From an uncultured Agathobaculum sp. (GTDB lineage Bacteria; Bacillota; Clostridia; Oscillospirales; Butyricicoccaceae), in assembly GCF_944384765.1 (NCBI RefSeq), contig NZ_CALWUM010000018.1, positions 1 to 42,218 of the forward strand: a DNA stretch of 42,218 nt, in the 5' to 3' direction. The position numbers and the translations under genes are program-made. Within the stretch, counting starts at the first letter, position 1. Each line of letters opens with the position of its first letter. The notes under the pieces are model-generated. The model saw nothing but the letters and a program-made list of their open reading frames with translations, searched no databases and had not been told where the DNA came from. Below are positions 25,141 to 34,529 of this stretch, in pieces.

Positions 25141-26013
25141 ATGATCGAATATGAGGGCCGCGTGTTCCGTCCGCCTTCCGAGGCATACAGCCTGATTGTG
25201 CAGGTCACGATCGGGTGCAGCCACAACAAGTGCACATTCTGCGATATGTATAAGGAAAAGCGCTTCCGCGTGCGCCGTCTCGAGGACGTCAAGCGCGACT
25301 TTGACGAGGCGCGCCGCATGTATAAGCACGTCAGCCGCATCTTTCTGGCTGACGGCGACGCGCTCATGTGCCGTCCCGAGCACATGGCCGAAATCCTGCG
25401 TTATATCAAGCAGCTGTTCCCCGAGTGCGAGCGTGTGACGAGCTACGGCTCGCCTGCGTCCATCCTGGTCAAAAAGCAGGAGGACCTCAACATGCTGCAC
25501 GAGCTCGGCCTGGAGATGATCTACCTCGGGCTGGAGTCCGGCTCGGACGAGGTGCTGCGCCGCGTCAACAAGGGCGAGACTGCAGACGAGATCGTGCGCG
25601 CGGGCCTGATGGTCAAGGAAGCAGGCATGAAGCTGTCGGTCACCTGCATCGCGGGACTGGGCTCGCTCGAGCTGTCCGAGGAGCACGCGGTCAAGACCGC
25701 CGAGGCGCTCTCGCGCATGAAGCCCGAGTACATCGGCCTGCTCACCCTGCTCTTTGAGCTGCCTACCCCGCTCATGCGCGACTGGCAGGAAGGCCGCTTC
25801 TACCTGATGAACCCGATCGAAATCGCGCACGAGACGCTCATCCTGCTCGAGCACATCGACTCCGAGGGCAGCGTTTTCCGCGCCAACCATGCCTCCAACT
25901 ACGTCAACCTTGCCGGCACGCTCAACCAGGACCGCGAGGCCATGTGCCAGCGCCTGCGCCAGGCGCTCGAGGGCAAAATCCAGTTCCGCAGCGAGGCTTT
26001 CCGGGCAAGATAA
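25141..26013 (+). CDS. radical SAM protein
   Basis: 290 aa. The cluster motif near residue 24 is GCSHNKCTFCDMY, giving CX4CX2C rather than the common CX3CX2C. The rest matches the radical SAM barrel: FLADGDALMC, a GSPASILVKK strand, LEMIYLGLESGSDEVLRRVNKG and SVTCIAGLGS. Similar proteins are common in Clostridia and have no assigned substrate; no C-terminal MiaB or cobalamin domain is present. The preceding terminator and the AAAGGAGAG site indicate a separate transcript. Confidence 0.85.
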   Translation: MIEYEGRVFRPPSEAYSLIVQVTIGCSHNKCTFCDMYKEKRFRVRRLEDVKRDFDEARRMYKHVSRIFLADGDALMCRPEHMAEILRYIKQLFPECERVTSYGSPASILVKKQEDLNMLHELGLEMIYLGLESGSDEVLRRVNKGETADEIVRAGLMVKEAGMKLSVTCIAGLGSLELSEEHAVKTAEALSRMKPEYIGLLTLLFELPTPLMRDWQEGRFYLMNPIEIAHETLILLEHIDSEGSVFRANHASNYVNLAGTLNQDREAMCQRLRQALEGKIQFRSEAFRAR

Positions 26014-26067
26014 CCAAAAGAATATATTTTTCTTTGGACAAAAATCTGCAATCATGAAAAGTTTGTG

Positions 26068-26088
26068 TTGAAATTGTTACAATTTCAA
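26068..26088. promoter_or_regulatory. perfect 10-bp inverted repeat (candidate operator)
   Basis: TTGAAATTGT and its exact inverse ACAATTTCAA flank one T. It lies 8 bp upstream of the predicted -35 (26097-26102) of the next gene. Confidence 0.45.
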
Positions 26089-26096
26089 AAAAACAC

Positions 26097-26125
26097 AAGA
26101 CAAGCGAAAAGAATTGTGTTATACT
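26097..26125 (+). promoter_or_regulatory. promoter of the phospholipase-C-like gene
   Basis: AAGACA (26097-26102), 17-bp spacer, TATACT (26120-26125). Good -10, weak -35. Confidence 0.55.
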
Positions 26126-26211
26126 GACTTTGATTTGGGGGCCAGCGCAGTTCCGGCCCGCTGTGAGAGAATAAATGATTAAAGCGTGTATTCCGTCTGG
26201 AGGATTTGCTG

Positions 26212-26811
26212 ATGGATTCCGTATCCCACGTGCGCGTCGCGCATCTGCTGCTCGATTATGTGGAGCAGACGTGCGGCGTCACATTTGACCAAAGCGGTTT
26301 TGTGTATGGCAATTTGAAGCCCGATCTGACGGGCACTTACCTGACCAAGCGGCACAACCCCTCGATCATGATGGACGAGGTGATGGATAAGATCCGCGTG
26401 TTCACGGAGAAATATACCATCGGTCCGGTCAACGGCCGCGACCTGTCGGTCGATCTCGGCGAGATCTGCCACTACATCACCGACTTTTTCACCTATCCGC
26501 ACAACGACGACATCTATGACCACAATCTGCTCGCACACTATCTGTATGAAAAGCGCGTGGCGCTGGTCATCCGCCGCCGCATGACCGAGGCCAAGTTCGA
26601 AAAATGGGCCAGCCCGATCATCCCGCCCACCACGGTGGACGCACTGGTCGGCCGCATCGCCACCATGCATGACAGCTACCGTGCGCCGGGCCGCCGCCAT
26701 GGCATCGACGACGATCTGATCCACATCTGCCGCGCGACCGCGATGGTCGTGCTGTCGGTCATCAGCATCATCTACGAGCAGGTGGAAGCGCCTGCCGCGG
26801 TCATCGCATAA
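26212..26811 (+). CDS. zinc-dependent phospholipase C family-like protein
   Basis: 199 aa from ATG at 26212 (site TGGAGGA 7 nt before). Many conserved-looking His and Asp residues suit a zinc-dependent phospholipase C/S1-P1 nuclease helical fold: His6, His11, Asp38 (GNLKPDL), His48, His87/Asp91 (CHYITDFFTYPHN), His97, His104 and His109. There is no signal peptide, so it is predicted cytoplasmic, unlike secreted clostridial phospholipases. The activity is inferred from family resemblance, not shown. Confidence 0.7.
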   Translation: MDSVSHVRVAHLLLDYVEQTCGVTFDQSGFVYGNLKPDLTGTYLTKRHNPSIMMDEVMDKIRVFTEKYTIGPVNGRDLSVDLGEICHYITDFFTYPHNDDIYDHNLLAHYLYEKRVALVIRRRMTEAKFEKWASPIIPPTTVDALVGRIATMHDSYRAPGRRHGIDDDLIHICRATAMVVLSVISIIYEQVEAPAAVIA

Positions 26812-26828
26812 ATCCAAACCGGTATCTC

Positions 26829-26853
26829 AAAGGCACGCAGAGCGTGCCTTTTT
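26829..26853 (+). terminator. terminator of the phospholipase-like gene
   Basis: A 10-bp stem (26829-26838 with 26842-26851) with T-run. Two more hairpins follow before secA (GCATGAGC/GCTCATGC near 26858-26877 and AAACAGC/GCTGTTT near 26890-26905). Confidence 0.8.
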
Positions 26854-26917
26854 GCTTGCATGAGCAGCAGCTCATGCGGCAAATGTTCCAAACAGCAGGC
26901 TGTTTACAAAAAATTTG

Positions 26918-26946
26918 TTTGTTTCCCTGTCCGACTGTGATATAAT
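26918..26946 (+). promoter_or_regulatory. secA promoter
   Basis: TTTGTT (26918-26923), 17-bp spacer, TATAAT (26941-26946) with extended -10 TGA. Confidence 0.75.
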
Positions 26947-27002
26947 ACATCTGTTATGAACAAATGGGGCAACGGCGCCCCATCGAAAGGCTGATTGATT
27001 GA

Positions 27003-29762
27003 ATGGCTAACTTTCTGACCAAACTTTTCGGCACGCATTCTTCACACGAGCTGAAAAAGATTTACCCGATTGCGGATAAGGTGGACGCGCTCGAGGAGCA
27101 GTACAAAAAGCTCTCCGACGCCGAGCTGCGCGCCAAGACCGATGAATTCAAGACCCGCTACCAGAACGGCGAAACGCTGGACGACCTGCTGCCCGAGGCA
27201 TTTGCGACCTGCCGCGAGGCTGCGTGGCGCGTACTGGGCATGCGGCACTACCGCGTGCAGGTTATCGGCGGCATTGTGCTGCACCAGGGCCGCATCGCGG
27301 AGATGAAGACCGGCGAAGGCAAAACCCTGGTTGCGACCCTGCCCGCCTACCTCAACGCGCTGACCGGCAAGGGCGTGCATATCGTCACGGTCAACGACTA
27401 CCTCGCCCGCCGCGACTCCGAGTGGATGGGTAAGGTATACCGCTTCCTCGGCCTGACCGTCGGTCTGGTCATCCACGATGTCGAGCCGTCAAAGCGCAAG
27501 GCCATGTACGAGGCGGATATCACCTATGGCACGAACAACGAGTTCGGCTTTGACTACCTGCGCGACAACATGGCGATCTACAAGCAGTCCATGGTGCAGC
27601 GCGGCCACGCGTTCGCCATCGTCGACGAGGTCGACTCCATCCTGATCGACGAGGCGCGCACCCCGCTGATCATCTCGGGCCAGGGCGAGCAGTCCTCCCA
27701 GCTTTATGAGATGGCCGACCGCTTTGCCGCGGGCCTCAAGTGCCTGCGCGTCAAGGAGGTCGACGCCAAGGAGGAGCAGGACGACATCGACGCGGACTAC
27801 ATTGTGGACGAAAAGGCCCGCACTGCGACCCTGACCCCCAAGGGCCAGGCGCACGCCGAGGCGTATTTCCGCGTGGAAAACCTGTCCGATCCGGCCAACA
27901 CCACCCTGCAGCATCACATCAACCAGGCCATCAAGGCGCGCGGCGTCATGCAGCGCGATGTGGACTATGTGGTGCGCGACGGACAGATCGTCATTGTCGA
28001 CGAATTCACCGGCCGCCTAATGTTCGGCCGCCGGTATAACGAGGGCCTGCACCAGGCCATCGAAGCCAAGGAGGGCGTCAAGGTCCAGCACGAAAGCAAG
28101 ACCCTGGCCACCATCACCTTCCAGAACTACTTCCGCCTGTACGGCAAGCTGTCCGGCATGACCGGTACCGCGCTGACCGAGGAGGAGGAGTTCCGCCACA
28201 CCTACAAGCTGGACGTCATCGAAATCCCGACCAACAAGCCCATTGCCCGTAAGGACAACCCGGACTCGGTCTACAAGAACGAGCGCGGCAAGATCCATGC
28301 GGTCATCGGCCGCATCGAAGCCTGCCATGCCAAGGGCCAGCCGATCCTGGTCGGCACGATCTCGATCGAGAAATCCGAGGAGCTGAGCAAGATCCTCAAG
28401 GCCAAGGGCATCAAGCATACGGTGCTCAACGCCAAGTATCACGAGAAGGAAGCCGAGATCGTCGCGCAGGCGGGCCGCTCGGGCGCGGTCACGATCGCGA
28501 CCAACATGGCCGGCCGTGGTACCGACATCATGCTCGGCGGCAACGCCGAGACCATGGCGCTCGACGAGCTGAAAAAGGGCGACTACACGCCCGAACTGAT
28601 TTACGAGGCCAACGGCCACGCGGATACCGACGATCCGGAAGTGCTCGCCATCCGCGCGAAGTTCGACGAGCTGTATAAAAAGTACAAAAAGGAGACCGAC
28701 GCGGACGCGGAAAAGGTGCGCGCGGCAGGCGGTCTGTATATCCTGGGCACCGAGCGGCACGAATCCCGCCGCATCGACAACCAGCTGCGCGGCCGTGCCG
28801 GCCGTCAGGGCGACCCGGGTGAATCCAGCTTCTATATTTCGCTCGAGGACGACCTGATGCGTCTGTTCGGCTCGGAGCGCATCCAGAATATGATGGACTC
28901 GCTCGGCATCGACGAGGACGAGCCGATCGACCAGAAGATCCTGTCCGGCGCGATTGAAAACGCGCAGAAGAAGATCGAGTCGCGCAACTTTGCCACCCGT
29001 AAGCACGTGCTTGAATACGACGACGTGCTCAACACCCAGCGCCAGACCATCTACGCCCAGCGCCTGCAGGTGCTCGAGGGCAAGGATGTCAAGGACAACA
29101 TCATGGGCATGATCGACGACACGATCCGCCGCGCAGTACACGCCGCGGTGGGCGAGCATCATATCATCACGCCCAACATGGTGGAGCAGGCGCGCCGTCC
29201 GTTCATCGGCGTGTTCCTGCGGCCGGAGGATTGCACCTTCACCCCGGAGGAGTGCGACGACCTGACCGCCGAACAGCTGACCGACACGCTCGCCGAGCAG
29301 GCGCACCGCGTATACGAGGCCAAGGAGCAGATGCTCACCCCGCCGATCATGCGCGAACTCGAGCGCGTGGTGCTGCTCAAGAACGTCGACACCAAGTGGA
29401 TGGATCACATCGACGCGATGACCGAGTTGCGCAACGGCATCGGCCTGCGCGCCTACGGCCAGCACGACCCGGTCGTCGAATACAAGCGCGAAGGCTTTGA
29501 TATGTTCGACGCGATGATCGACGCGATCCGCGAAGACACCGTGCGCATGATCTTCCTGGCGCAGGTGCGCAAGCGCGGCGAGGAGCCCAAGCGCGAGCAG
29601 GTCGCCAAGGAGACCGCGGCAGCCGGCGCATCCGACGGCACGACCAAGCCCGCCCCCAAGCGCGTGGGCAAAAAGATCGGCATGAACGATCCCTGTCCGT
29701 GCGGCAGCGGCAAGAAATACAAAAAGTGCTGCTACCTCAAGGCGGATAACCCGTATAAATAA
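27003..29762 (+). CDS. secA: preprotein translocase subunit SecA
   Basis: Motor ATPase of the Sec pathway, driving unfolded preproteins through SecYEG. 919 aa. Walker A is GEGKTL near residue 104 and the DEAD-like Walker B is [22 protein letters not shown]2 is marked by [15 protein letters not shown] and [16 protein letters not shown]. The C-terminal zinc-binding tail [13 protein letters not shown] is intact, indicating the form that can contact SecB-like chaperones or ribosomes. It follows a clear promoter; the purine-rich site (AAAGG) is 12 nt from the ATG, slightly long. Confidence 0.98.
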   Translation: MANFLTKLFGTHSSHELKKIYPIADKVDALEEQYKKLSDAELRAKTDEFKTRYQNGETLDDLLPEAFATCREAAWRVLGMRHYRVQVIGGIVLHQGRIAEMKTGEGKTLVATLPAYLNALTGKGVHIVTVNDYLARRDSEWMGKVYRFLGLTVGLVIHDVEPSKRKAMYEADITYGTNNEFGFDYLRDNMAIYKQSMVQRGHAFAIVDEVDSILIDEARTPLIISGQGEQSSQLYEMADRFAAGLKCLRVKEVDAKEEQDDIDADYIVDEKARTATLTPKGQAHAEAYFRVENLSDPANTTLQHHINQAIKARGVMQRDVDYVVRDGQIVIVDEFTGRLMFGRRYNEGLHQAIEAKEGVKVQHESKTLATITFQNYFRLYGKLSGMTGTALTEEEEFRHTYKLDVIEIPTNKPIARKDNPDSVYKNERGKIHAVIGRIEACHAKGQPILVGTISIEKSEELSKILKAKGIKHTVLNAKYHEKEAEIVAQAGRSGAVTIATNMAGRGTDIMLGGNAETMALDELKKGDYTPELIYEANGHADTDDPEVLAIRAKFDELYKKYKKETDADAEKVRAAGGLYILGTERHESRRIDNQLRGRAGRQGDPGESSFYISLEDDLMRLFGSERIQNMMDSLGIDEDEPIDQKILSGAIENAQKKIESRNFATRKHVLEYDDVLNTQRQTIYAQRLQVLEGKDVKDNIMGMIDDTIRRAVHAAVGEHHIITPNMVEQARRPFIGVFLRPEDCTFTPEECDDLTAEQLTDTLAEQAHRVYEAKEQMLTPPIMRELERVVLLKNVDTKWMDHIDAMTELRNGIGLRAYGQHDPVVEYKREGFDMFDAMIDAIREDTVRMIFLAQVRKRGEEPKREQVAKETAAAGASDGTTKPAPKRVGKKIGMNDPCPCGSGKKYKKCCYLKADNPYK

Positions 29763-29765
29763 ACA

Positions 29766-29798
29766 GAAAAGCGGAAACCGATGCGGTTTCCGCTTTTT
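29766..29798. terminator. bidirectional terminator between secA and prmC
   Basis: A 14-bp stem (29767-29780 with 29784-29797) with a 3-nt loop, A-run at left and T-run at right. Confidence 0.88.
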
Positions 29799-29808
29799 TA
29801 TTGGAATT

Positions 29809-30675
29809 TTACGGTCGCCGGGGCGCGCTGCCGTGCACGATGCGCGGCACGCCCGCGAGATCCTCGGTCACGCCCACACCGGCAAAGCCGTGCTGCGTGA
29901 GCAGGTCGGCGACGTCGGCCGCCTGATGCCAGCCGCACTCAAACAGCGCCATGCCGTGCGGCACAAGAAGGCCGATCCACTTTTCGCAGATCGCGCGGTA
30001 AAAGTCCAGCCCGTCCTCGCCGCCGTAAAGCGCCTCATGCGGCTCATAGCGGGATACGCTCACATCCAGCTCGTGCATCTCCGCGCGGGTGACATACGGC
30101 GGGTTGGAGACCAGGATGTCAAACTCCCCCATGCCGGCGGGCGGGCCGGCGAGCACATCCGCCTGCCGCACGGTCACACGGCCCTGCACGCCCAGTCGGC
30201 GCGCGTTTTCGCGCGTGGTCTGCACCGCACCGTCAAACTTGTCCACCGCGGTGACGCGGGCGTCCTCCACCTCGTGCGCGGCGGCGATGCCGATGCAGCC
30301 CGTGCCGCAGCACAGGTCGAGGATGCGCGGCGAGACCCGGTCACGCGCGCGCGCAATGACCAGCTCGCACAGGCGCTCGGTCTCGGGCCGCGGGATGAGC
30401 ACGGACGGGCTGACCGCAAAGGTCAGGCCGTAAAAGTCCCACTCGCCCAAAATGTAGGCCAGCGGCTCGCCGTCCAGACAGCGGTCGCACAGCAGGTGCG
30501 CGTAATCCACGGTCGCGTCGTCCAGATAGATGTGGCCCCATTCTGCGGTTTTGTTTTTATCCACGCGGCAGGCATAGGCGGTCAGCTCGCGCGCCGCCAG
30601 CGAGGGCTGCGGCTCATCCGCCGCCTTGAGGCGCTTGTAGAGCTGCATATACACGTCGTTGATGGTTTTGGTCAA
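29809..30675 (-). CDS. prmC: release factor glutamine N5-methyltransferase
   Basis: Methylates the Gln of the GGQ motif of peptide release factors with S-adenosylmethionine. 288 aa. N-terminal helical substrate domain, then the methyltransferase fold with LDLCCGTGCIGIAAAHE and the catalytic NPPY (ILVSNPPYVTRAEM). The start is TTG at 30675, preceded by GAGGTGA. It lies 48 nt downstream of the DUF1385 gene, a common Firmicutes neighbour pair; the release factor gene itself is not in the window. Confidence 0.95.
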   Translation of the reverse strand: MTKTINDVYMQLYKRLKAADEPQPSLAARELTAYACRVDKNKTAEWGHIYLDDATVDYAHLLCDRCLDGEPLAYILGEWDFYGLTFAVSPSVLIPRPETERLCELVIARARDRVSPRILDLCCGTGCIGIAAAHEVEDARVTAVDKFDGAVQTTRENARRLGVQGRVTVRQADVLAGPPAGMGEFDILVSNPPYVTRAEMHELDVSVSRYEPHEALYGGEDGLDFYRAICEKWIGLLVPHGMALFECGWHQAADVADLLTQHGFAGVGVTEDLAGVPRIVHGSAPRRP

Positions 30676-30723
30676 AATGGGGTCACCTCACTTTTTGTTT
30701 TCGCCCTGGTCAGGTAAAACAAA

Positions 30724-31659
30724 TCACCAGTTGTCCGACCCGTCGTCCGGAATAACCGCGTTCATCGCCGTGATCGCGACCTCGATCATCGAGTCGTCCG
30801 GCTCGAATACGGTCAGGTGCTGGATCATCAGACCCGGCCAGCGCAGCGCGCGCGAGAGCAGGCTCTCCGAGCGGCCCGCATAGCGGTTGAACTCATAGCT
30901 GATGCCGACGACCAGCGGCAGCAGGATCAGGTGCGCCAGCATGCGCAGGAACGGGTTGGTGATGTCGATGATGGAAAACACGATCGACGAGACGATCGTC
31001 GCGATGATAATGAGCACAAACATAAAGCTCGTGCCGCAGCGGGGGTGGTACTTTCTCTGGCGGCGGACGTTCTCGACCGTCAGCTCCTCCCCTGCTTCGT
31101 AGCAGAAAATGGTCTTGTGCTCTGCGCCGTGATACTCAAAGGTGCGGTGAATGTCCTTCATATGCGACACCGACCACATGAACACCAGGAACAGGATGAC
31201 GCGCACAATGCCTTCGAGCACGTTGCGCGCAAGCACGCCCCAGTTTGCGGGCACAAAGCCGCCGAGAAAGCTTGGCAGCAACAGGAACAGGCCGACCGGC
31301 AGCGCAATGCCGATCACGGTGGACAGGCCGAGGATGAGCTTGTTGAGCCCCTCCGAGCCGACTTTGTTTTCCAGCCAGACCTCAAACTTGGACGGCGGGA
31401 CGTCGGCCTCCTCGTCCTCAAAGAACGAAGCCGAGTAGTTAATCGCCTGCAAGCCGTCCTTGAGCGCCATAAACAGGCCGTAGGCGCCGCGAAACACAGG
31501 CTTTTTCCAGAGGGCGGACGGTTTATGCGCGTCCTCCTCCTTGACGACCAGCTCGCCGTTTGCCTTGCGCACGACCGTGCAGGTCTTTTTCGGCCCCTTC
31601 ATCACGATGCCCTCGATGATAGCCTGGCCGCCGATGGTGGTTTTCTTTTGCGTTGACAT
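30724..31659 (-). CDS. DUF1385 family membrane protein (YqhQ-like)
   Basis: 311 aa. The DUF1385 signature is clear: IGGQAIIEGIVMKGP at the N-terminus, VFRGAYGLFMALKDG, and in the middle EYHGAEHKTIFCYEAGEELTVENVR with a HXXGAEHK-type metal-like motif. About four to five membrane helices. The role is unknown across the family, although it is widely conserved next to prmC/prfA. It starts 1 nt after the histidine kinase stop, so it is probably cotranscribed with it. Confidence 0.92.
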   Translation of the reverse strand: MSTQKKTTIGGQAIIEGIVMKGPKKTCTVVRKANGELVVKEEDAHKPSALWKKPVFRGAYGLFMALKDGLQAINYSASFFEDEEADVPPSKFEVWLENKVGSEGLNKLILGLSTVIGIALPVGLFLLLPSFLGGFVPANWGVLARNVLEGIVRVILFLVFMWSVSHMKDIHRTFEYHGAEHKTIFCYEAGEELTVENVRRQRKYHPRCGTSFMFVLIIIATIVSSIVFSIIDITNPFLRMLAHLILLPLVVGISYEFNRYAGRSESLLSRALRWPGLMIQHLTVFEPDDSMIEVAITAMNAVIPDDGSDNW

Positions 31660-31660
31660 T

Positions 31661-33220
31661 TCAGGTATGATCTCCTTCAGGGTTGAACGGGGTATCCGGG
31701 ACTTTGGGGATCGCGCCCGTGATGCCGAGCGCCTCCTCCGCCTCTGCCGCGGGCAGGGTGACCGTGACCGTCGTGCCGGCCCCGAGGGTGGACGCGATAT
31801 CCAGCGTGCCCCCGTGCAGCGAAACGATCTCGTCGGTCACGGCAAGGCCGATGCCGCTGCCGCGCTGCTTGGACGAGCCCTTGTAGAACTTCTCTTTGAC
31901 AAACGGCAGTTCGGCCTCCGGGATGCCCTGGCCGTAGTCGCGCACCGTGGCGACGATCTTGCCGCCGTCGCGGCGCAGGGTGATGTCAATTTTTTTGCCG
32001 TCCGCGCCGTATTTGGCCGCGTTGTCCAGAATGTTGAGGAACACCTGCTTCATGCGGTGGCGGTCGCCGTTGATGTAATAATTGGCCTCCACATCCTCGT
32101 CATAGTTGAGCTGGATGCCGCTTTTGCGCAGCAGGTTTTCATACATATAGACCGCCTCATACAGCTCGATTGACAGGTCGAACAGTTCGACCTCGAGCTT
32201 CATGCGGCCGGATTCGATACGCGCAAAATCGAGCAGCTCCTCGACCATGCGGGTCAGGCGGCCTGCCTCCTTCTGGATGATGGTCAGGCCCTGCATGACC
32301 TCCTCGGGGTCCTCGCCGCCGCCCGCGAGCAGGGTCTCGCTCCAGCCGCCGATTGCGGTCAGCGGAGTACGCAGCTCGTGCGAAACCGACGAGATAAAGT
32401 CGTTTTTCATGCGCTCGGCGCGGCTGATCTCGTCCGACATATAGTTGATCGTGTCGCACAGCTCGCCAATCTCGTCGTCGTAGGTCTTTTGCAGCCGCAC
32501 GCCGTAGCGCCCGGCGGCGATCTCCTTGGCGATCGAGTTAATCTTAAGCACAGGGTCGACGATCGACTTGACGAAATAGCTGTTGGACGCGACGACCAGC
32601 ATAAGGAACACCAGGCACGCGAGCACCGCAATGCCGATGATGATCCAGATCTGCCGCTCGACAATGCGCAGCGAAGTGATGAAGCGCACGCCGCCAATCA
32701 GGTCGCCGCGCGAGGACAGCAGCGGCGCGGTGACGCTCATCACGCGCTCCTCCGAGACCGGGTCGCGGCCCGAGTAGACCTCGGTTTTCTGGCTGGCGAG
32801 CGCGCGGGTGGCGTCCTCAGTCGAGGCCATGCCGCCGACCGTCAGCCCGGAGGTGGACAGCAGGATGCGGCCGCTTGCATCGAGAAACTGCTGCTCAAGC
32901 TTGTCCTGTTCTTGGAAGGTCGCGATCGTGGACTCGGCCTGGGTGTAGAACTGGTCATAGGTCTCGGTGAAGTATTTCTGGAATGTATCCGCCGCCGTGG
33001 TGGCGCGAGAGACCAGATTGTCCCGCACGGTGGCATAGTAATAGCCCGAAATGCCCACCGAAATCAGGATGAGCACGGCCGCAAGGATGACAAGCACAAA
33101 GGAAAGCGAGTTCATCATCCAGCGCCCCTTGATGCCGCCCGGAGAGTGCAGCACCTTGGGCACAGCCGGCTGGGGCGGTGCTTCGGGCTGTTTTTTTCGT
33201 TTGTGGTTGTTGATTACCAT
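31661..33220 (-). CDS. two-component sensor histidine kinase with extracytoplasmic CACHE-like domain
   Basis: 519 aa from MVINNHKRKK at 33220; the frame continues upstream into repeat DNA and is not coding there. Membrane helices at about 40-62 and 190-212 enclose a 125-residue external sensor of CACHE type (SGRILLSTSGL, LLSSRGDLIGGVRF). Then HAMP, HisKA with the phosphoacceptor His281 (SHELRTPLTAIGG), and HATPase (NAAKYG, DYGQGIP, GSGIGLAV). Partner of the OmpR-type regulator at 33815, from which it is separated by about 600 bp of palindromic DNA. The ligand is unknown. Confidence 0.93.
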   Translation of the reverse strand: MVINNHKRKKQPEAPPQPAVPKVLHSPGGIKGRWMMNSLSFVLVILAAVLILISVGISGYYYATVRDNLVSRATTAADTFQKYFTETYDQFYTQAESTIATFQEQDKLEQQFLDASGRILLSTSGLTVGGMASTEDATRALASQKTEVYSGRDPVSEERVMSVTAPLLSSRGDLIGGVRFITSLRIVERQIWIIIGIAVLACLVFLMLVVASNSYFVKSIVDPVLKINSIAKEIAAGRYGVRLQKTYDDEIGELCDTINYMSDEISRAERMKNDFISSVSHELRTPLTAIGGWSETLLAGGGEDPEEVMQGLTIIQKEAGRLTRMVEELLDFARIESGRMKLEVELFDLSIELYEAVYMYENLLRKSGIQLNYDEDVEANYYINGDRHRMKQVFLNILDNAAKYGADGKKIDITLRRDGGKIVATVRDYGQGIPEAELPFVKEKFYKGSSKQRGSGIGLAVTDEIVSLHGGTLDIASTLGAGTTVTVTLPAAEAEEALGITGAIPKVPDTPFNPEGDHT

Positions 33221-33237
33221 AAGAAAAGGAACCTTTC

Positions 33238-33600
33238 TTCCGATGCCGCCCGGCAGGGCGGTGCTTTTGGTCTCGCCCCGCTGGGCGAAACGGGGTATTC
33301 GCCCGACAGGGCGAAGTGGGGTGCCCGATTCCAGCGGACATGGATTCCGCGCGCTGCGGCGCGAGCACACTACGACTCGCTAAGAGCCGCCCTACGGGCG
33401 GTTGCTCGCATGCACGCTCGCTGCGGCTCGCGAAGAGGGGTGAAACCAAGGTTTCTCCCCTCTTGCGAATCACCCCTTTTCCTTCTAAGAGGGAGCAGGC
33501 AGTTAAGCATCTGCCCGAAGATTTGCGGCATTTGCTGCCGCAAATAAGGGCGCGCTAACGCGCGCAAGGGTACGTTACACCTAAGAATTGCCGCCCACTT
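33238..33600. repeat. REP/BIME-like palindrome cluster, copy D
   Basis: A run of palindromes in the gap between the kinase and regulator genes: GCCGCCCGGCAGGGCGGT near 33244, TCGCCCCGCTGGGCGA near 33272, TATTCGCCCGACAGGGCGAA (33296-33315), the shared 18-bp motif at 33346-33363, a GAGGGGTGAAACC/GGTTTCTCCCCTC hairpin near 33433-33462 and TGCGGCATTTGCTGCCGCA near 33525. The first modules match copies A-C. No gene is supported here. Confidence 0.65.
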
Positions 33601-33639
33601 TTCAAAAACAGCAAGAAGGGGTTATGCTAATCCAGAAAT

Positions 33640-33661
33640 TTTTCCACAGTTGTGTGGATAA
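33640..33661. promoter_or_regulatory. inverted pair of DnaA boxes
   Basis: TTTTCCACA (33640-33648) faces a perfect inverse DnaA box TGTGGATAA (33653-33661), 4 bp apart. DnaA binds TTATNCACA-type 9-mers. Single boxes occur by chance, but a tight inverted pair in noncoding DNA is less likely to be random. Confidence 0.5.
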
Positions 33662-33763
33662 GTTTCCGGGGTGGCAGCCAAACCATTCCTATTGCTTTGG
33701 CAGGTGGGTGGAAGCCGCTTGGCGAGACTACGATCAAGCGCGCCCGTGGCGCGCAGCCGCATA

Positions 33764-33795
33764 GCCCCTGCCCGCTGGGGAGCGGGCGCGCCACA
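33764..33795. repeat. REP-like palindrome module before the response regulator stop
   Basis: CCTGCCCGCTGGGGAGCGGGC, the same module as 177-195, within 20-50 bp downstream of the regulator gene. It may contribute to ending that transcript, but there is no T-run. Confidence 0.45.
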
Positions 33796-33814
33796 GCGAC
33801 GGAACGGGAGGGCC

Positions 33815-34504
33815 TCAGCCCTCCCACATATACCCGTAGCCGCGCACCGTGACGATATGCGTCGGGTCCGCGGGGTCGTCTTCAATCTTGATGCGCAGGC
33901 GGCGGATGTTAACGTCCACGATCTTAAGCTCGCCCACATAGTGGTGGCCCCAGACCATCTCGAGCAGCTCGTCGCGCGAGAGCGCCTTGCCGATGTTCTC
34001 CATAAACGCCTTGAGCAGGCCGTATTCGATCTGCGTCAGCTCGATCTTGATGCCGTTTTTGAGCACCTCGCGGGCGCGCAGGTTGAGCTTGAACGGACCG
34101 GACTTGATCACGTCCTCCTCCGAGAAGGGCGAACCGGACACGCGGCGGTACAGCGCATCCACACGCGCGGCCAGCTCAATGACCGAAAACGGCTTGGTCA
34201 CATAGTCGTCCGCGCCGTTCATCAGGCCGGTCACCTTGTCCGCCTCCTGCGTGCGCGCAGTCAGCATGATCACGCCCGCGGCATAGCCCGCTGCACGCAT
34301 CGCGCGGCAGACCTCATATCCGTCGATGCCGGGCAGCATGACGTCCAGCACCGCGACCGCGATGTCCTGATTGGCGTGGTATTTTTCCAGCGCCTCCTCG
34401 CCGGTTTCGGCCTCTATCACTTCGTAACCGCTGCGCTTGAGGTTGAGCACCAGGAAGGAGCGGATATTTTCTTCATCTTCCAAAACAAGGATCTTACGCT
34501 TCAT
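33815..34504 (-). CDS. OmpR/PhoB-type response regulator
   Basis: 229 aa. Receiver domain with the acidic pair Glu9/Asp10, phosphoacceptor Asp54 (AVLDVMLPG) and Lys104 (YVTKPFS); C-terminal winged helix (YRRVSGSPFSEEDV, DELLEMVWG, VDVNIRRLRIKIEDDPADPTHIVTVRGYGYMW). It lies 25 nt downstream of a lipoprotein gene and ahead of its kinase partner across the repeat region; the wing ending RGYGYMWEG is typical of PhoB. Target genes unknown. Confidence 0.95.
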   Translation of the reverse strand: MKRKILVLEDEENIRSFLVLNLKRSGYEVIEAETGEEALEKYHANQDIAVAVLDVMLPGIDGYEVCRAMRAAGYAAGVIMLTARTQEADKVTGLMNGADDYVTKPFSVIELAARVDALYRRVSGSPFSEEDVIKSGPFKLNLRAREVLKNGIKIELTQIEYGLLKAFMENIGKALSRDELLEMVWGHHYVGELKIVDVNIRRLRIKIEDDPADPTHIVTVRGYGYMWEG

Positions 34505-34529
34505 GGATTGTTCCTCCTTTTATTATCGC

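Noticed and set aside
24724..26055. 443-codon minus-strand frame opposite the acidic protein and radical SAM genes
   Set aside because: Composition artefact; spans two real plus-strand genes and a terminator.
28017..29465. 482-codon minus-strand frame inside secA
   Set aside because: Antisense of a conserved essential gene with no independent signals.
33640..33661. Chromosomal origin of replication
   Set aside because: Only two DnaA boxes and no dnaA, dnaN or AT-rich unwinding region; reported only as a DnaA-box pair.
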